NCBI RefSeq assembly: GCF_007981265.1
Contig: NZ_CP034363.1
Location: 2,356,001-2,420,000 of the forward strand
From: Pantoea sp. CCBC3-3-1
GTDB taxonomy: Bacteria; Pseudomonadota; Gammaproteobacteria; Enterobacterales; Enterobacteriaceae
Direction of reading: 5' to 3'
DNA: 64,000 nucleotides
The notes under the pieces were generated by a model. That model saw only the letters and a program-made list of their open reading frames with translations. It did no database searches and was not told where the DNA came from. The position numbers and the translations under genes are program-made. This document shows, one piece after another, positions 9,513 through 18,871 of the stretch (positions within the stretch are counted from its first letter, which is position 1; each line of letters opens with the position of its first letter).

Positions 9513-11720
9513 ATGGCATTCATGGCTGGTAAATTAGAAAATTCAGTGACCTCTGCAATGACGATCCCTTTTAAAAAATCCAGATTACATCTGGCGTTAA
9601 CACCGCTTTTTCTGCTGACGACGTTTTCGGGTACGGCCTTTGCCGAAGAGACCATGACCGTCAGTGCGGATACCCGCGAAAGCGTCACTGCCCCCATGCC
9701 GGGACTGGTGGCGAAAGAGAGTGCTTCCGGGACGAAAACCGCCACGCCGCTGCGCAAAACACCGCAGTCCATTTCGGTGGTGACGCGTCAGCAGATGGAC
9801 GATCAGGCTGCGGCTTCCGTTGCCGATGCGCTGAACTACTCCAGCGGCATCGTCACCAACTATCGCGGTAACTCTAATCGTAACGACGAGATCATCAGCC
9901 GCGGTTTTCGCTATGCGCCCAAGGTGCTGGACGGCCTGACTTATGGCCTGTCGGCCCGCAGCGGCGGGGGGGCCGGGCAAATTGACCCGTGGCTGCTGGA
10001 GCGCATTGAGATGATCCACGGTCCGGCCTCCGTACTGTACGGGCAGGTCAGCCCCGGCGGACTGGTCAGCATGACCAGCAAGCGGCCCACCGCGCAGAGT
10101 ATCCATAAAATTCAGCTCAGTACCGGCAACAAACACTACGGCGAAGCGGCGTTCGATTTTGGCGGTAAGCTGAACGATGACAACACGCTGTTTTATCGTC
10201 TGAACGGCGTTGGCAGCACCAGACATGAGTTTGTAAGAGGCGAAAAGCAGCAACGCGTGGCGATTGCGCCGGCCATCACCTGGCTACCGAACGCCGACAC
10301 CAGCTTTACCTTACTGACCAGTTACCAGAACGAACCCAAAGCGGGCTACCGTAACTTTCTGCCAGCCAGCGGCACGCTGCTGAGTACCAGCGCCGGCTAT
10401 TTGCCGTACGATTTTAACGTCAGCGAACCGAGCTTTAACCAGTCGAAACGTGAGCAGACGTCCGTTGGCTATAGTGTCGAACACACCTTTAACGAGGTGT
10501 TCAGCTTCCAGCAGAACCTGCGCTACAGCAATATCGATGAGTCGTACAAATACGTTGTCTTTACCACGGCGAATACCCGTAACAACGACCACACTATCAA
10601 TCGTCGCCCGCAGCATGACAAAGTGGAAACCGAAGAGTTGGGCCTGGATAACCAGCTGAAGGCGTTATTCAGCACCGGGCAGGTCGAACATACCCTGGTG
10701 GGCGGTCTGGATTACAAGTGGAGCGATATCGACAGCAGGCTGTGGCGGGACAATAACACCAGCCGCTATACCCTCGACTGGACAAATCCGACGCGCGTCA
10801 GCGTGAACGAAAGCGCCTTCACGCTTACTACCAGCACCCGCACTAAACTGGATCAGGTTGGCGTCTATCTTCAGGATCAGCTGGAATGGAACAACTGGAA
10901 CCTGCTGCTTTCGGGGCGTAACGACTGGACCGAAGTGCGCACGCAGGATGCCGTAGCGGATACCGATACCCAGCAGAATGACAACAAGATGACAGGGCGC
11001 GCTGGACTGCTGTATGCCTTTGATAACGGCCTGTCGCCTTATGTCAGTTACAGCACCTCGTTTGAACCGAACCTGAACACCGGCGCGCCGGGTGCCGATC
11101 CGTTTAAACCGACGACCGGCGAGCAATATGAAGCCGGGATCAAATTCCAGCCGGTGGGTTCGGACACGGTGATGACGCTCTCGGCGTTTCATATTAATCA
11201 GAAGAACATCAGCTCTTATAACAGCGTTACCGGCTATAACGAGCAGATTGGTAAAGTGCGCTCGAAAGGGGTGGAAACCGAGATCCATTCACAGATCACG
11301 CCAGAAATTGCGGTGATTGCGGCTTATACCTATACCGATTCGGTCACTAAAGCCAGCAACATTGCGGGCCAGACCGGCAACACGCCGCCAAATATTCCCC
11401 GCCATGCGGCGTCGGGCTGGGGAAGCTACAGTTTCCTGAACGGCGCATTGCAGGGACTGACGTTGGGCAGCGGCGTGCGCTATACCGGCACGGCAGCGGG
11501 CGACTACGTTGGCCAGCTTCGCGTACCGCATTACACGCTGTATGACGTCATGGCGAAATACGAGCTGGATCAGGCCATTCCCGCTTTGCGCGGCACAACC
11601 GTTCAGCTGAACGTTAACAACCTCGAAGATAAGCATTATGTCGCTTCGTGTAGTAATACCTCTGCCTGCTTCTATGGCAGCGGCAGAACGATTGTGGGTT
11701 CGGTGAGTTATAGCTGGTAG
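9513..11720 (+). CDS. TonB-dependent siderophore receptor (FhuA/FoxA/Fct-like family)
   Basis: 735 residues. Outer-membrane receptor: signal peptide ending near AFAEE (about residues 43-46), plug domain ([16 protein letters not shown], later [15 protein letters not shown]) and a 22-strand type beta barrel ending in a C-terminal aromatic residue (SYSW). Its plug resembles hydroxamate and chrysobactin receptors more than FepA/IroN. Because it diverges from fes-mbtH-NRPS and shares the candidate Fur box, it is inferred to import the ferric form of the locus's own product. The first ATG is used; an in-frame ATG at 9558 would give a more ordinary signal peptide but has no clear ribosome site. Confidence 0.9.
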   Translation: MAFMAGKLENSVTSAMTIPFKKSRLHLALTPLFLLTTFSGTAFAEETMTVSADTRESVTAPMPGLVAKESASGTKTATPLRKTPQSISVVTRQQMDDQAAASVADALNYSSGIVTNYRGNSNRNDEIISRGFRYAPKVLDGLTYGLSARSGGGAGQIDPWLLERIEMIHGPASVLYGQVSPGGLVSMTSKRPTAQSIHKIQLSTGNKHYGEAAFDFGGKLNDDNTLFYRLNGVGSTRHEFVRGEKQQRVAIAPAITWLPNADTSFTLLTSYQNEPKAGYRNFLPASGTLLSTSAGYLPYDFNVSEPSFNQSKREQTSVGYSVEHTFNEVFSFQQNLRYSNIDESYKYVVFTTANTRNNDHTINRRPQHDKVETEELGLDNQLKALFSTGQVEHTLVGGLDYKWSDIDSRLWRDNNTSRYTLDWTNPTRVSVNESAFTLTTSTRTKLDQVGVYLQDQLEWNNWNLLLSGRNDWTEVRTQDAVADTDTQQNDNKMTGRAGLLYAFDNGLSPYVSYSTSFEPNLNTGAPGADPFKPTTGEQYEAGIKFQPVGSDTVMTLSAFHINQKNISSYNSVTGYNEQIGKVRSKGVETEIHSQITPEIAVIAAYTYTDSVTKASNIAGQTGNTPPNIPRHAASGWGSYSFLNGALQGLTLGSGVRYTGTAAGDYVGQLRVPHYTLYDVMAKYELDQAIPALRGTTVQLNVNNLEDKHYVASCSNTSACFYGSGRTIVGSVSYSW

Positions 11721-11756
11721 GAGAGCGTTGGGCGGGGGCTTTTATAATGAAAAAAA

Positions 11757-11783
11757 ACCGCTGACTCAAAAGCCAGCGGTTTT
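11757..11783. terminator. Bidirectional rho-independent terminator
   Basis: CCGCTG (11758-11763) pairs with CAGCGG (11774-11779), flanked by A and T runs on both sides. It lies between the convergent receptor and mqo genes. Confidence 0.8.
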
Positions 11784-11817
11784 TATCTTTACTGCATCAT
11801 CAGATGCGAAAGAGAAC

Positions 11818-13467
11818 TTACAGCGCCATATCGTGCTTAGCTGGCGTCTTATCAGCCTGCCCGGTGATGGTTGACTGCGCAGGTTCCTGTGCAGGCATGT
11901 TGATCACCGGTGGCTTGGTCAGCTGAAGAGTCGCCGCCGTGTCATCCCACACTTTCTGGGTCAGCGCGGTGTTGCCGTTCAGCGTCTGGCCGTAGCTTGG
12001 TACCACGTTGCGGATCTTTTCCTGCCATGCTGGCGAGTTGAACTGCTCAGGGAACAGCTTCTTCATCACGTTGATAGCGATTGGAGCCGCGGTAGAAGCA
12101 CCCGGAGAGGCACCCAGCAGGGCAGCCACGGTTTTCTGCTGATCGGTCACAATTTCTGTACCCAGTTTCAGCACGCCGCCTTTATCCGCATCTTTCTTGA
12201 TGATCTGCACACGCTGGCCAGCCTGGATCAGTTTCCAGTCTTCTTTCTTCGCGTCCGGGTAGTACTCTTTCAGCGCGGCGAAACGGTCGTCGTCGCTCAG
12301 CATGACCTGACCCACCAGGTATTTCACCAGGTCGAAGTTATCCAGACCTACGTGTGTCATAGGGATCACGTTGCTGGTGGTAGTGGTGCTCAGCAGATCA
12401 AACAGTGAACCGTTTTTCAGGAACTTGGTAGAGAAGGTCGCGAACGGCCCAAACAGAACAACGCGCTTGCCGTCCAGCGTACGGGAGTCCAGGTGCGGAA
12501 CCGACATTGGTGGTGCGCCGACGGATGCCTGACCGTACACTTTTTCTACGTGACGGTTAGCGATTTCTGGATTTTCCGTCACCAGGAATGAACCACCGAC
12601 CGGGAAGCCCGCGTAGTTGTCACCTTCGGGAATACCGGTTTTTTGCAGCAGCTTCAGCGCGCCGCCGCCAGCACCGATAAAGACATATTTCGCATCAACG
12701 GTGCGTTCTGCGCCGTTTTTGGTGTCTTTGATCGTTACGTGCCAGGAGTTGTCGCCGTTACGTTTGAATTCGGTCACTTCAGAAGAGGTTTCCAGCTTGA
12801 AGTTATCGTTCTTCTTCAGGCTGCCCACCAGCTGACGGGTGATCTCACCGTAGTTAACGTCGGTGCCGACTGGCGTCCAGGTTGCCGCAACTTTCTGCTT
12901 AGGATCGCGGCCTTCAATAATCAGCGGCGCCCACTGCTTAATCTGATCCTGATCGGTAGAGAATTTCATGCCCTGGAACAGGGTGGTTTTCTGCAACGCA
13001 GCGTAACGTTTGGAGAGATATTCCACGTTAGCGTCGCCCCAGACAAAGCTCATGTGCGGGGTTGAGTTAATAAAGGAGTGCGGGTTATTCAGCACGCCGC
13101 TTTTAACTTGTGAAGTCCAGAACTGACGGGAAATCATAAAGGCTTCATTGATTTCCAGCGCCTTGCTCACGTCAATGGTACCGTCTGCACGCTCTGGCGT
13201 GTAGTTCAGTTCCATATTCGCTGAGTGACCAGTACCGGCATTATTCCAGCCGTTAGAAGACTCCAGCGCAACGCCGTCGAGTTTCTCAACCATGATCTGT
13301 TTCCAGTCTGGCTGCACGTCTTCCAGCAAGGTGCCTAAAGAAGCACTCATGATGCCGCCGCCAATCAGCAGCACGTCAGTTTTCTCTGGTGTGGTCTCAG
13401 CATGAAGGGCCGAACTAACCAGTAAGGCCGTTAGCGAAAGGGTCGGGAATAATTTAGTTTTAGTCAT
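11818..13467 (-). CDS. mqo: Malate:quinone oxidoreductase
   Basis: 549 residues, matching the Mqo family along its length. FAD-dependent, membrane-associated oxidation of L-malate to oxaloacetate with electron transfer to quinone, a TCA-cycle step. Visible are the N-terminal dinucleotide-binding [40 protein letters not shown] and the late [11 protein letters not shown]. The first 24 residues look like a signal peptide (AALHAE end), as in E. coli Mqo. The C-terminal tail after about 515 is Pro/Thr-rich and variable. Monocistronic, sharing the terminator at 11757-11783. Confidence 0.96.
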   Translation of the reverse strand: MTKTKLFPTLSLTALLVSSALHAETTPEKTDVLLIGGGIMSASLGTLLEDVQPDWKQIMVEKLDGVALESSNGWNNAGTGHSANMELNYTPERADGTIDVSKALEINEAFMISRQFWTSQVKSGVLNNPHSFINSTPHMSFVWGDANVEYLSKRYAALQKTTLFQGMKFSTDQDQIKQWAPLIIEGRDPKQKVAATWTPVGTDVNYGEITRQLVGSLKKNDNFKLETSSEVTEFKRNGDNSWHVTIKDTKNGAERTVDAKYVFIGAGGGALKLLQKTGIPEGDNYAGFPVGGSFLVTENPEIANRHVEKVYGQASVGAPPMSVPHLDSRTLDGKRVVLFGPFATFSTKFLKNGSLFDLLSTTTTSNVIPMTHVGLDNFDLVKYLVGQVMLSDDDRFAALKEYYPDAKKEDWKLIQAGQRVQIIKKDADKGGVLKLGTEIVTDQQKTVAALLGASPGASTAAPIAINVMKKLFPEQFNSPAWQEKIRNVVPSYGQTLNGNTALTQKVWDDTAATLQLTKPPVINMPAQEPAQSTITGQADKTPAKHDMAL

Positions 13468-13551
13468 GGCAGGTGGTCTACAAGTCTGAATTTGACATTA
13501 GTTAAAAAGTGGTTGTAAATATTAAATTATTGTTACTTGCAAAGGCATGTA

Positions 13552-13573
13552 TTTTTAGTTACATAACTAAAAA
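13552..13573. repeat. AT-rich 10-bp palindrome upstream of mqo
   Basis: TTTTTAGTTA and TAACTAAAAA are separated by two bases, inside the AT-rich stretch 13468-13748 between mqo and the LysR gene. It lies about 85 bases upstream of the mqo start and could be an operator or a weak terminator for the LysR gene. The rest of this spacer shows no gene. Confidence 0.5.
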
Positions 13574-13748
13574 ATGTCATAATTAAGTTTAATTAGTTAC
13601 AAATAGGGGTTTTGACAGGGGTAATTTTTACAATCTAACTAAAGCGGCGCAATTATAGCATTAATTACAAGGTTTTAAATCCGCATGATTGTTGTGGTTT
13701 TGTTAAGCGTAATCAGTACCACTGAGGATTGATGTCAATCTGTCCCGC

Positions 13749-14711
13749 TCAGTCTTCCTGATTCAGCAGCCGCATCACCCTGGGATGTTCAGCTGCGGGC
13801 AGGCGCTGGAAAGAAGAGAGCAGCTGTTCCGCTGCCGTCTCCAGCGCAGCGATCAATGACTGCACGGCAAGCGACAGCTGGCGACCTTGTGGCGTGATCA
13901 CGCCGAAGAAATAGGGAATGTCTTCTTCCAGCGGGACAATCGTCACGCCTTCAAGCGGCATGCCCCAGGCCGTAACCGGTTCAAGGATTGCCACGCCGAG
14001 TCCCGCTCTGACGCAGGCAAGAATGTTAGCTGAGGAGTTGGTTTCGATGGTTTCGTGCGGCGGCACCTTCAGTTTTTTTAGTGCCTTTTCAAAGCGGCCG
14101 CGCAAACGCAGCGGATTCCACGGCGCAATCAGCCTGCGGCCAGCCAGGCAATTCAGCGTGATATGCGTTTCTTTCGCCAGCGGATCGTCCTGTTGCAGTG
14201 CCACTACGCAACGCGACTGCCCAATCCAGTGCAGATCCACCGCGTGATGCTCCAGCGGCAGGCTGCACAAACCGATATCCGCTTCGCCGCTAATCACCGC
14301 GTGCGCGGTTTGCTCAGCGGATTCACTGATGATATGCACTTTATTCTGCAACCCTAACGTTGCCAGCGCCTGCGGCAGCAGACCGGCAGCTAAGGCTGGG
14401 GTGGCTGCAATATGCAAAGGGCGGTGTTGCTGCTGACCGATTTCCTGCGCCCGCAGGCGGATTTGCTGCAAGGAAAGCAGCGCTTTTTGCACATACTGAT
14501 GGAGCTGTAGCGCTTCCTCGGTGGGGTGAATGCGCGGGCCGTTACGGGTAAACAACAGGTAGCCGAGCGACTGCTCCAGCTCCTGAATCAGGCGCGAAAC
14601 CGCCGGCTGCGAGCGATCTAACGCTTTCGCGGCGGCGGTAATATTGCCCGCAGAAATCACTGCGGCAAAGGCTTCCAGCTGGCGTAGATCCAGATCGTGT
14701 AAGGTGGTCAT
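13749..14711 (-). CDS. LysR-family transcriptional regulator
   Basis: 320 residues. N-terminal winged helix-turn-helix (about 7-66: LRQLEAFAAVISAGNITAAAKAL, then SQPAVSRLIQELEQ), followed by a periplasmic-binding-protein-like effector domain. It lies at the downstream end of the ABC transporter operon on the same strand but behind a terminator, so it is probably transcribed from its own promoter. Its likely target is that operon (14803-20334), by proximity only. The ligand cannot be read from sequence. Confidence 0.9.
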   Translation of the reverse strand: MTTLHDLDLRQLEAFAAVISAGNITAAAKALDRSQPAVSRLIQELEQSLGYLLFTRNGPRIHPTEEALQLHQYVQKALLSLQQIRLRAQEIGQQQHRPLHIAATPALAAGLLPQALATLGLQNKVHIISESAEQTAHAVISGEADIGLCSLPLEHHAVDLHWIGQSRCVVALQQDDPLAKETHITLNCLAGRRLIAPWNPLRLRGRFEKALKKLKVPPHETIETNSSANILACVRAGLGVAILEPVTAWGMPLEGVTIVPLEEDIPYFFGVITPQGRQLSLAVQSLIAALETAAEQLLSSFQRLPAAEHPRVMRLLNQED

Positions 14712-14763
14712 CCGGTGAACGTTTCCTGACTGTCAGGCACCCCCCGCTGACAGCGGGAAATGC

Positions 14764-14790
14764 CGAAAAAAACCGCCCACAAGGGAGGTT
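14764..14790 (-). terminator. Terminator after the ABC transporter operon
   Basis: Read on the minus strand, an 8-bp stem with one mismatch (14771-14778 with 14783-14790) is followed by a run of T. It follows the permease stop at 14803. Confidence 0.7.
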
Positions 14791-14802
14791 AGTTTTGCCG
14801 CT

Positions 14803-15495
14803 TCAGGTTCTGACCCGGAGCGCCGCCTCGATTTTATCAGCGATTTTTGTTACCACCCAGGCTATCACCATATAAAACACCACGGCAACCGCAAAGGCTT
14901 CAAGATAATAGAAATTCAACGCGGCAGTAAGCTGCGCCTGCGCGAAGATATCCACGACCTCAATGGCAAAGGCCAGCGACAGCGCCTTCATGATCACCAT
15001 AAATGAATTGGCTAAATCGGGAATGGCCGCCACGATAATCTGCGGAAACAGAACCCGCCGGAACAGCTGGCCGCCGGTATAGCCCAGCGAATGAGCGGCA
15101 TCCGCCTGACCCTGATCGAATGAATTCAGTGCCCCTTTGACCACCTCGGCCTGAAACGCCGCCACGCAGGCGGTGAGCGCAACCACGATAATCACCCAGT
15201 TCGGCAATGAGTGCGCATTGACCTCAATGCCCACCCGTGAGGCGACAAAATGCAGCGCGGGCGGCAGGCCGTAGTAGGCCAGAAAAATCACCACCACCAT
15301 CGGCACGCCTTTGAACGCCACTTTATAAGCAATCACCAGCTGACGCAGCACCGGGATGCGTTTGTGCTCAATAAACGCAAACAGACCGCCGGTGAGGGTC
15401 GACAACATAAAAATGGTTAACGCCATCGCCAGCGTGCCGGGTACCGCGTCAAGAATGCTCCAGAAATCCGGCAGCAAAACCTCAAGATCAAACAT
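14803..15495 (-). CDS. Amino-acid ABC transporter permease (HisM family)
   Basis: 230 residues, five to six hydrophobic segments. The inner-membrane permease signature appears as EVVKGALNSFDQGQADAAHSLGY (central EAA loop, G at its end). It would pair with the second permease gene just upstream (12-base gap), the ATPase and the binding protein to import a polar amino acid or similar amine-bearing compound. Last gene of the leftward operon that begins at 20334. Confidence 0.93.
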   Translation of the reverse strand: MFDLEVLLPDFWSILDAVPGTLAMALTIFMLSTLTGGLFAFIEHKRIPVLRQLVIAYKVAFKGVPMVVVIFLAYYGLPPALHFVASRVGIEVNAHSLPNWVIIVVALTACVAAFQAEVVKGALNSFDQGQADAAHSLGYTGGQLFRRVLFPQIIVAAIPDLANSFMVIMKALSLAFAIEVVDIFAQAQLTAALNFYYLEAFAVAVVFYMVIAWVVTKIADKIEAALRVRT

Positions 15496-15507
15496 CGTAT
15501 TTCTCCA

Positions 15508-16212
15508 TCAGAGGCTGCCAAACTTGATTTTCGCCGGTGCCGTTTTGGAAACGTATTTCCCATGACGATGCTCAAAGAAACGTACAACAAGCCAGGCAAT
15601 CAGGCACAGCAGCGAGTAGATCACCGCCAGTACCAGATAGGTGCCGAACTGATACTGGTTGTAGTCCCGTTCCATAATCAGGTGCGCGGTCGCCATCACG
15701 TCGGCCGCGCCGATATACATCACCAGCGCCACATTATGGATCAGATAAATTACCGCGTTACCGTAGCCAGGCAGGGCAATATGTACCGCCTGTGGTCCGA
15801 TGATGCGGGTGATTTTCTGCCGGAAGCCGTAGCCCAGGCTGTCGGCGGCATCGTGCTGGCCGCGCTCGACGGCCAGAAAGGCGGGGCGCATCACCTCGGA
15901 CAGATAACCCCCGTGATAGAAGCTTAAGCCAACCATCGACGCCGTCGTCGCCGAGAGAAAGTCGTCCACGCCAAACAGGCCGGTGATTAACGGCAAACCA
16001 TAAAATGCCACAAACAGCTGAAGGACAACGGGCACGCTGCGGGCATAGGAAACGTAGAGATCGGCCAGCTGGCTAATCCCCGGGATCCGCCGCACGCGCA
16101 GCGCGGTCGTCACCAGCGCCAGCATAAAGCCGGCGAGCAGGGCAACAAACATAATCGCCAGCGTCAGCGGTAATGCTGAAAGCAGCTCGGGGATCATGGA
16201 AGAAAGGTGCAT
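15508..16212 (-). CDS. Amino-acid ABC transporter permease (HisQ/HisM family)
   Basis: 234 residues, hydrophobic, with the EAA-type loop EVMRPAFLAVERGQHDAADS followed by LGYG. It is the second inner-membrane subunit of the importer, likely forming a heterodimer with the product of 14803-15495. It lies 33 bases downstream of the substrate-binding protein gene. The substrate is unknown; family members take polar amino acids, cystine or opines. Confidence 0.93.
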   Translation of the reverse strand: MHLSSMIPELLSALPLTLAIMFVALLAGFMLALVTTALRVRRIPGISQLADLYVSYARSVPVVLQLFVAFYGLPLITGLFGVDDFLSATTASMVGLSFYHGGYLSEVMRPAFLAVERGQHDAADSLGYGFRQKITRIIGPQAVHIALPGYGNAVIYLIHNVALVMYIGAADVMATAHLIMERDYNQYQFGTYLVLAVIYSLLCLIAWLVVRFFEHRHGKYVSKTAPAKIKFGSL

Positions 16213-16245
16213 GAAACGCTCCTGAACAAGCCCACGGACGGGCGA

Positions 16246-17061
16246 TTACTTCATGTATTTAACAACGTCTTCGCCAAACCATTTCTGCGAAAGCTTATCC
16301 AGCGTGCCGTCGGCTTTCAGCGCTTTTAGCGCGTTATTGACATCATCGTTCAGCGCGTTGTTTTTCTCAGAACGATGGATCAGTACGTAGGTGTTGTTGA
16401 CGGCTACCGGCTCGCTCGCTTTGATGGCCAGTTTCTGATTGTCGATAACGGTCTGTTCGCCCAGGTTGGAAGGCAGGATCAGCGCATCGTATTTGCCGCT
16501 CTGGACTTCTTTCAGACGGTCCGGGTAAGGAATGCCGGCGCTGGACGCTTTGATCGTCACTTTTTCGCCTGGGTTATCCTGCTGCCACTGATTAACGAAT
16601 TTATAAACGCCGCCGCCAGCGGTCACCGGCACGATGTTTTTACCCACCAGATCCTTCATACCGTTAATCGTGCTCTCTTTGCGGCTGTAGATTTTCATCA
16701 GGCTTGCGCCAATTGGGCTGTCCGGGATCAGAAACTGTTTGCTGCGGGCAGGGGCTTTATAATAGCCGCCGGTCGCCATATCGTATTTCCCGGTGACCAG
16801 GCCCGTTTCCTGGGCGATGTCCGCTGCGCCTTCCATCTGGAATTTATACTGCGGCAGTTTTGCGTTAATCGCTCTGAGCACGTCCGGCTCATAGCCCTGC
16901 GGCTCCACGCCGATAGCGCCCCATGACAGCGGCTTGGATTCGGCAGAGGTGGCAATTTTGATGGTGCGAACGGCGCTGTCAGCGGCCTGGGCAAAGCTGA
17001 ATGGCGCTAACAGGGCCAGAACAACGGCACCGCGACGTAATGGCGTTTTAATTGCAGGCAT
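16246..17061 (-). CDS. Periplasmic substrate-binding protein of an amino-acid ABC transporter
   Basis: 271 residues. A signal peptide ends at about AQAAD (residue 27). The mature part is a polar-amino-acid binding protein (SBP_bac_3 type: TIKIATSAESKPLSW, GYEPDVLRAIN, ending KLSQKWFGEDVV). It delivers substrate to the two permeases encoded downstream. The usual Arg that binds the carboxylate is not obvious near GGYYKAPARSKQF, so the ligand may not be a standard amino acid (weak inference). It lies 17 bases after the ATPase gene. Confidence 0.92.
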   Translation of the reverse strand: MPAIKTPLRRGAVVLALLAPFSFAQAADSAVRTIKIATSAESKPLSWGAIGVEPQGYEPDVLRAINAKLPQYKFQMEGAADIAQETGLVTGKYDMATGGYYKAPARSKQFLIPDSPIGASLMKIYSRKESTINGMKDLVGKNIVPVTAGGGVYKFVNQWQQDNPGEKVTIKASSAGIPYPDRLKEVQSGKYDALILPSNLGEQTVIDNQKLAIKASEPVAVNNTYVLIHRSEKNNALNDDVNNALKALKADGTLDKLSQKWFGEDVVKYMK

Positions 17062-17078
17062 AGTCTTATTTCCTCTTA

Positions 17079-17816
17079 TTAGATTACGCGCTCAGAACTG
17101 AGGAACTGAGCCAGTCGTGGAACGGCGGGGTTATCGAAAATTTCAGCCGGGCTGCCTTGTGCGGCAACCACGCCCTGATCCATAAACACAATGCGGTTAG
17201 AGATGCTGCGGGCAAACTGCATCTCGTGCGTGACCAGCAAAGAGGTAATGCCTGAAGAGGTCACGTCTTTAATGACCTTCAGCACTTCGCCGACCAGCTC
17301 AGGATCCAGCGAGGAGGTGGGTTCGTCGAACAGAATCACGTCTGGCCGAACCGCCAGCGCGCGGGCAATGCCGGTACGCTGAAGTTGTCCACCTGAAAGC
17401 TGTGACGGGTAGTGATCCTGCCTGGCAGTCAGGCCAACGCGATCCAGCTCCTGACGGGCAATTTCCCGCGCTTCATCTTTGGATTTACGCTGCACGACAA
17501 CTAACGGATCCATGACGTTTTCAATCACCGTCATGTTTTTAAAGACGTTGAACTGCTGAAATACCATCGCGGTGCGCAGACGAATGGCCTGGACGGCGGC
17601 TTTATCCACAGACTGATAATCCATACGGATGTCGTCAAAAACAATCGTGCCGGATGCAGGCTTAGCCAGATAGTTAATGCAGCGTAACAGCGTGGTTTTG
17701 CCGGTGCCGCTCGGGCCGATAATCGACACCACGTCGCCGCGATTTACCGTCAGGTTGACGCCTTTCAGAATCGGCGTGTTGCCGTAGGAAAGCGTTATAT
17801 CATTGAGTTCCAGCAT
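17079..17816 (-). CDS. Amino-acid ABC transporter ATP-binding protein
   Basis: 245 residues. Walker A GPSGTGKTT, Q-loop VFQQFNVF, signature LSGGQLQR and Walker B VILFDEPTS are all intact. Homologous to GlnQ/HisP; it powers uptake by the adjacent permeases. The start lies three bases after the stop of the alkylhydroperoxidase-like gene, so translation is tightly coupled to the redox-type genes of the same operon. Confidence 0.95.
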   Translation of the reverse strand: MLELNDITLSYGNTPILKGVNLTVNRGDVVSIIGPSGTGKTTLLRCINYLAKPASGTIVFDDIRMDYQSVDKAAVQAIRLRTAMVFQQFNVFKNMTVIENVMDPLVVVQRKSKDEAREIARQELDRVGLTARQDHYPSQLSGGQLQRTGIARALAVRPDVILFDEPTSSLDPELVGEVLKVIKDVTSSGITSLLVTHEMQFARSISNRIVFMDQGVVAAQGSPAEIFDNPAVPRLAQFLSSERVI

Positions 17817-17819
17817 GGC

Positions 17820-18392
17820 TCAGGCTCCTTTTACCGCAGTGGCATGTCCAAGAACGTGCATCAAACGGTTAGCCCAACCGAAGATGGAAATAGCATGGAT
17901 CAGATCGATAATTTCACGATCGTCCATACCGTTAGCGCGTAACGCAGCAATATCTCCCGGCGTTGCCTGTGACGGTGTCACCGAAAGGCGACGAGCAAAA
18001 CGGTCGATGGCGGCATCACGCGGGCTGAGTTTTTCTGTTTTATCGAACCAGAGCGCGCTAACAACCTGATTACTTTTGCTTAGCTGCGCATGACGGCGGG
18101 CGTGGACCACCGCGCAATATTTGCAGCCGTTAACGATAGAAGCGCTCAGCGCACCCAGCTCACGGTCGGCGCGATCGAGGCCGCCGTCGACATACATGAT
18201 GGCGTTGAACAGTACCGTGCGGGCCACGTAGCTTTCCGGGTCGTGCGCCAGCGTGCGCACATATTCCGATACCTTCTTGTTGGAAGGAGTGACTTTCATC
18301 GCGGCGAGCTGGTCTGGCGTGGCCGATTCCAGCTCGACCGGCTTGATATGCGGGTGCCAGCTAAGCGGCTTCAGGCTAACTTGTGGGATCAT
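17820..18392 (-). CDS. Alkylhydroperoxidase (AhpD-like) domain protein
   Basis: 190 residues. The CMD/AhpD core is visible at about 88-104: NGCKYCAVVHARRH, with the CxxC redox pair and the downstream His of peroxidase members. It matches what I recall of the 'Avi_7169' alkylhydroperoxidase-domain family, which occurs beside an 'Avi_7170' CMD protein and ABC transporters. It overlaps the upstream CMD gene by 4 bases. Role inferred: peroxide- or thiol-linked chemistry on the imported compound. Confidence 0.85.
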   Translation of the reverse strand: MIPQVSLKPLSWHPHIKPVELESATPDQLAAMKVTPSNKKVSEYVRTLAHDPESYVARTVLFNAIMYVDGGLDRADRELGALSASIVNGCKYCAVVHARRHAQLSKSNQVVSALWFDKTEKLSPRDAAIDRFARRLSVTPSQATPGDIAALRANGMDDREIIDLIHAISIFGWANRLMHVLGHATAVKGA

Positions 18393-18871
18393 GCAGACCT
18401 CATCAGGCGCAGGCCAGCGGCGACGCGCGTCTGGAAATTAATAAAGGCGATCAGCTCTGAAAGCGCCACGATCTGTGCGTTGTTCAGGCCTGCTTTCTCA
18501 AGCAGCCGAATATCCTCAGCCTGGGCGCGGTCCGGGGTCAGGGTGATGAAATCCACGTGCCGGGCGAGGGCAGCAAATAATCCGCTCAGCCCCTTTTCGC
18601 CGTTTGCCAGCGCCAGAAGCTGTTCGCCTGGCGACAGCGCAGCCAGCAGCGCGTCGTATTCTGCAATCAGCGGCGGGTCGTTGTTCAGCAGAGCCATGCG
18701 GCGAGCCAGCGCAATGCGTAATTCATGAGCGAGCCCCGCATCGTTTTCGGGTTGCAGCACGGACTGGCGGCATTGTTCCGCGCCCTGCACAAATTCCGGG
18801 CGAAAGCGTCGCGTTTGATAAAGCGCATCATCCGGTGAAAGACCAGCAGCCTGGTCAATAGCGTCAATCAC
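18389..18871 (-). CDS. CMD-domain protein (Avi_7170-like), partner of the AhpD-like protein
   Basis: 160 residues, predicted helical, with a degenerate carboxymuconolactone-decarboxylase/AhpD fold (LLEKAGLNNAQIVALSELIAFINFQTRVAAGL). It has no CxxC pair; its single cysteine falls in EQCRQ near the N-terminus, so it is unlikely to be an active peroxidase alone. It overlaps genes on both sides by 4 bases (18389-18392 and 18868-18871), which suggests a complex with the AhpD-like neighbour. No reaction can be assigned. Confidence 0.8.
   Translation of the reverse strand: MIDAIDQAAGLSPDDALYQTRRFRPEFVQGAEQCRQSVLQPENDAGLAHELRIALARRMALLNNDPPLIAEYDALLAALSPGEQLLALANGEKGLSGLFAALARHVDFITLTPDRAQAEDIRLLEKAGLNNAQIVALSELIAFINFQTRVAAGLRLMRSA

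Noticed and set aside
9597..11288. Long minus-strand frames (218 and 207 codons) inside the TonB receptor gene
   Set aside because: They mirror GC-rich codon structure of the receptor gene; no ribosome sites or family motifs.
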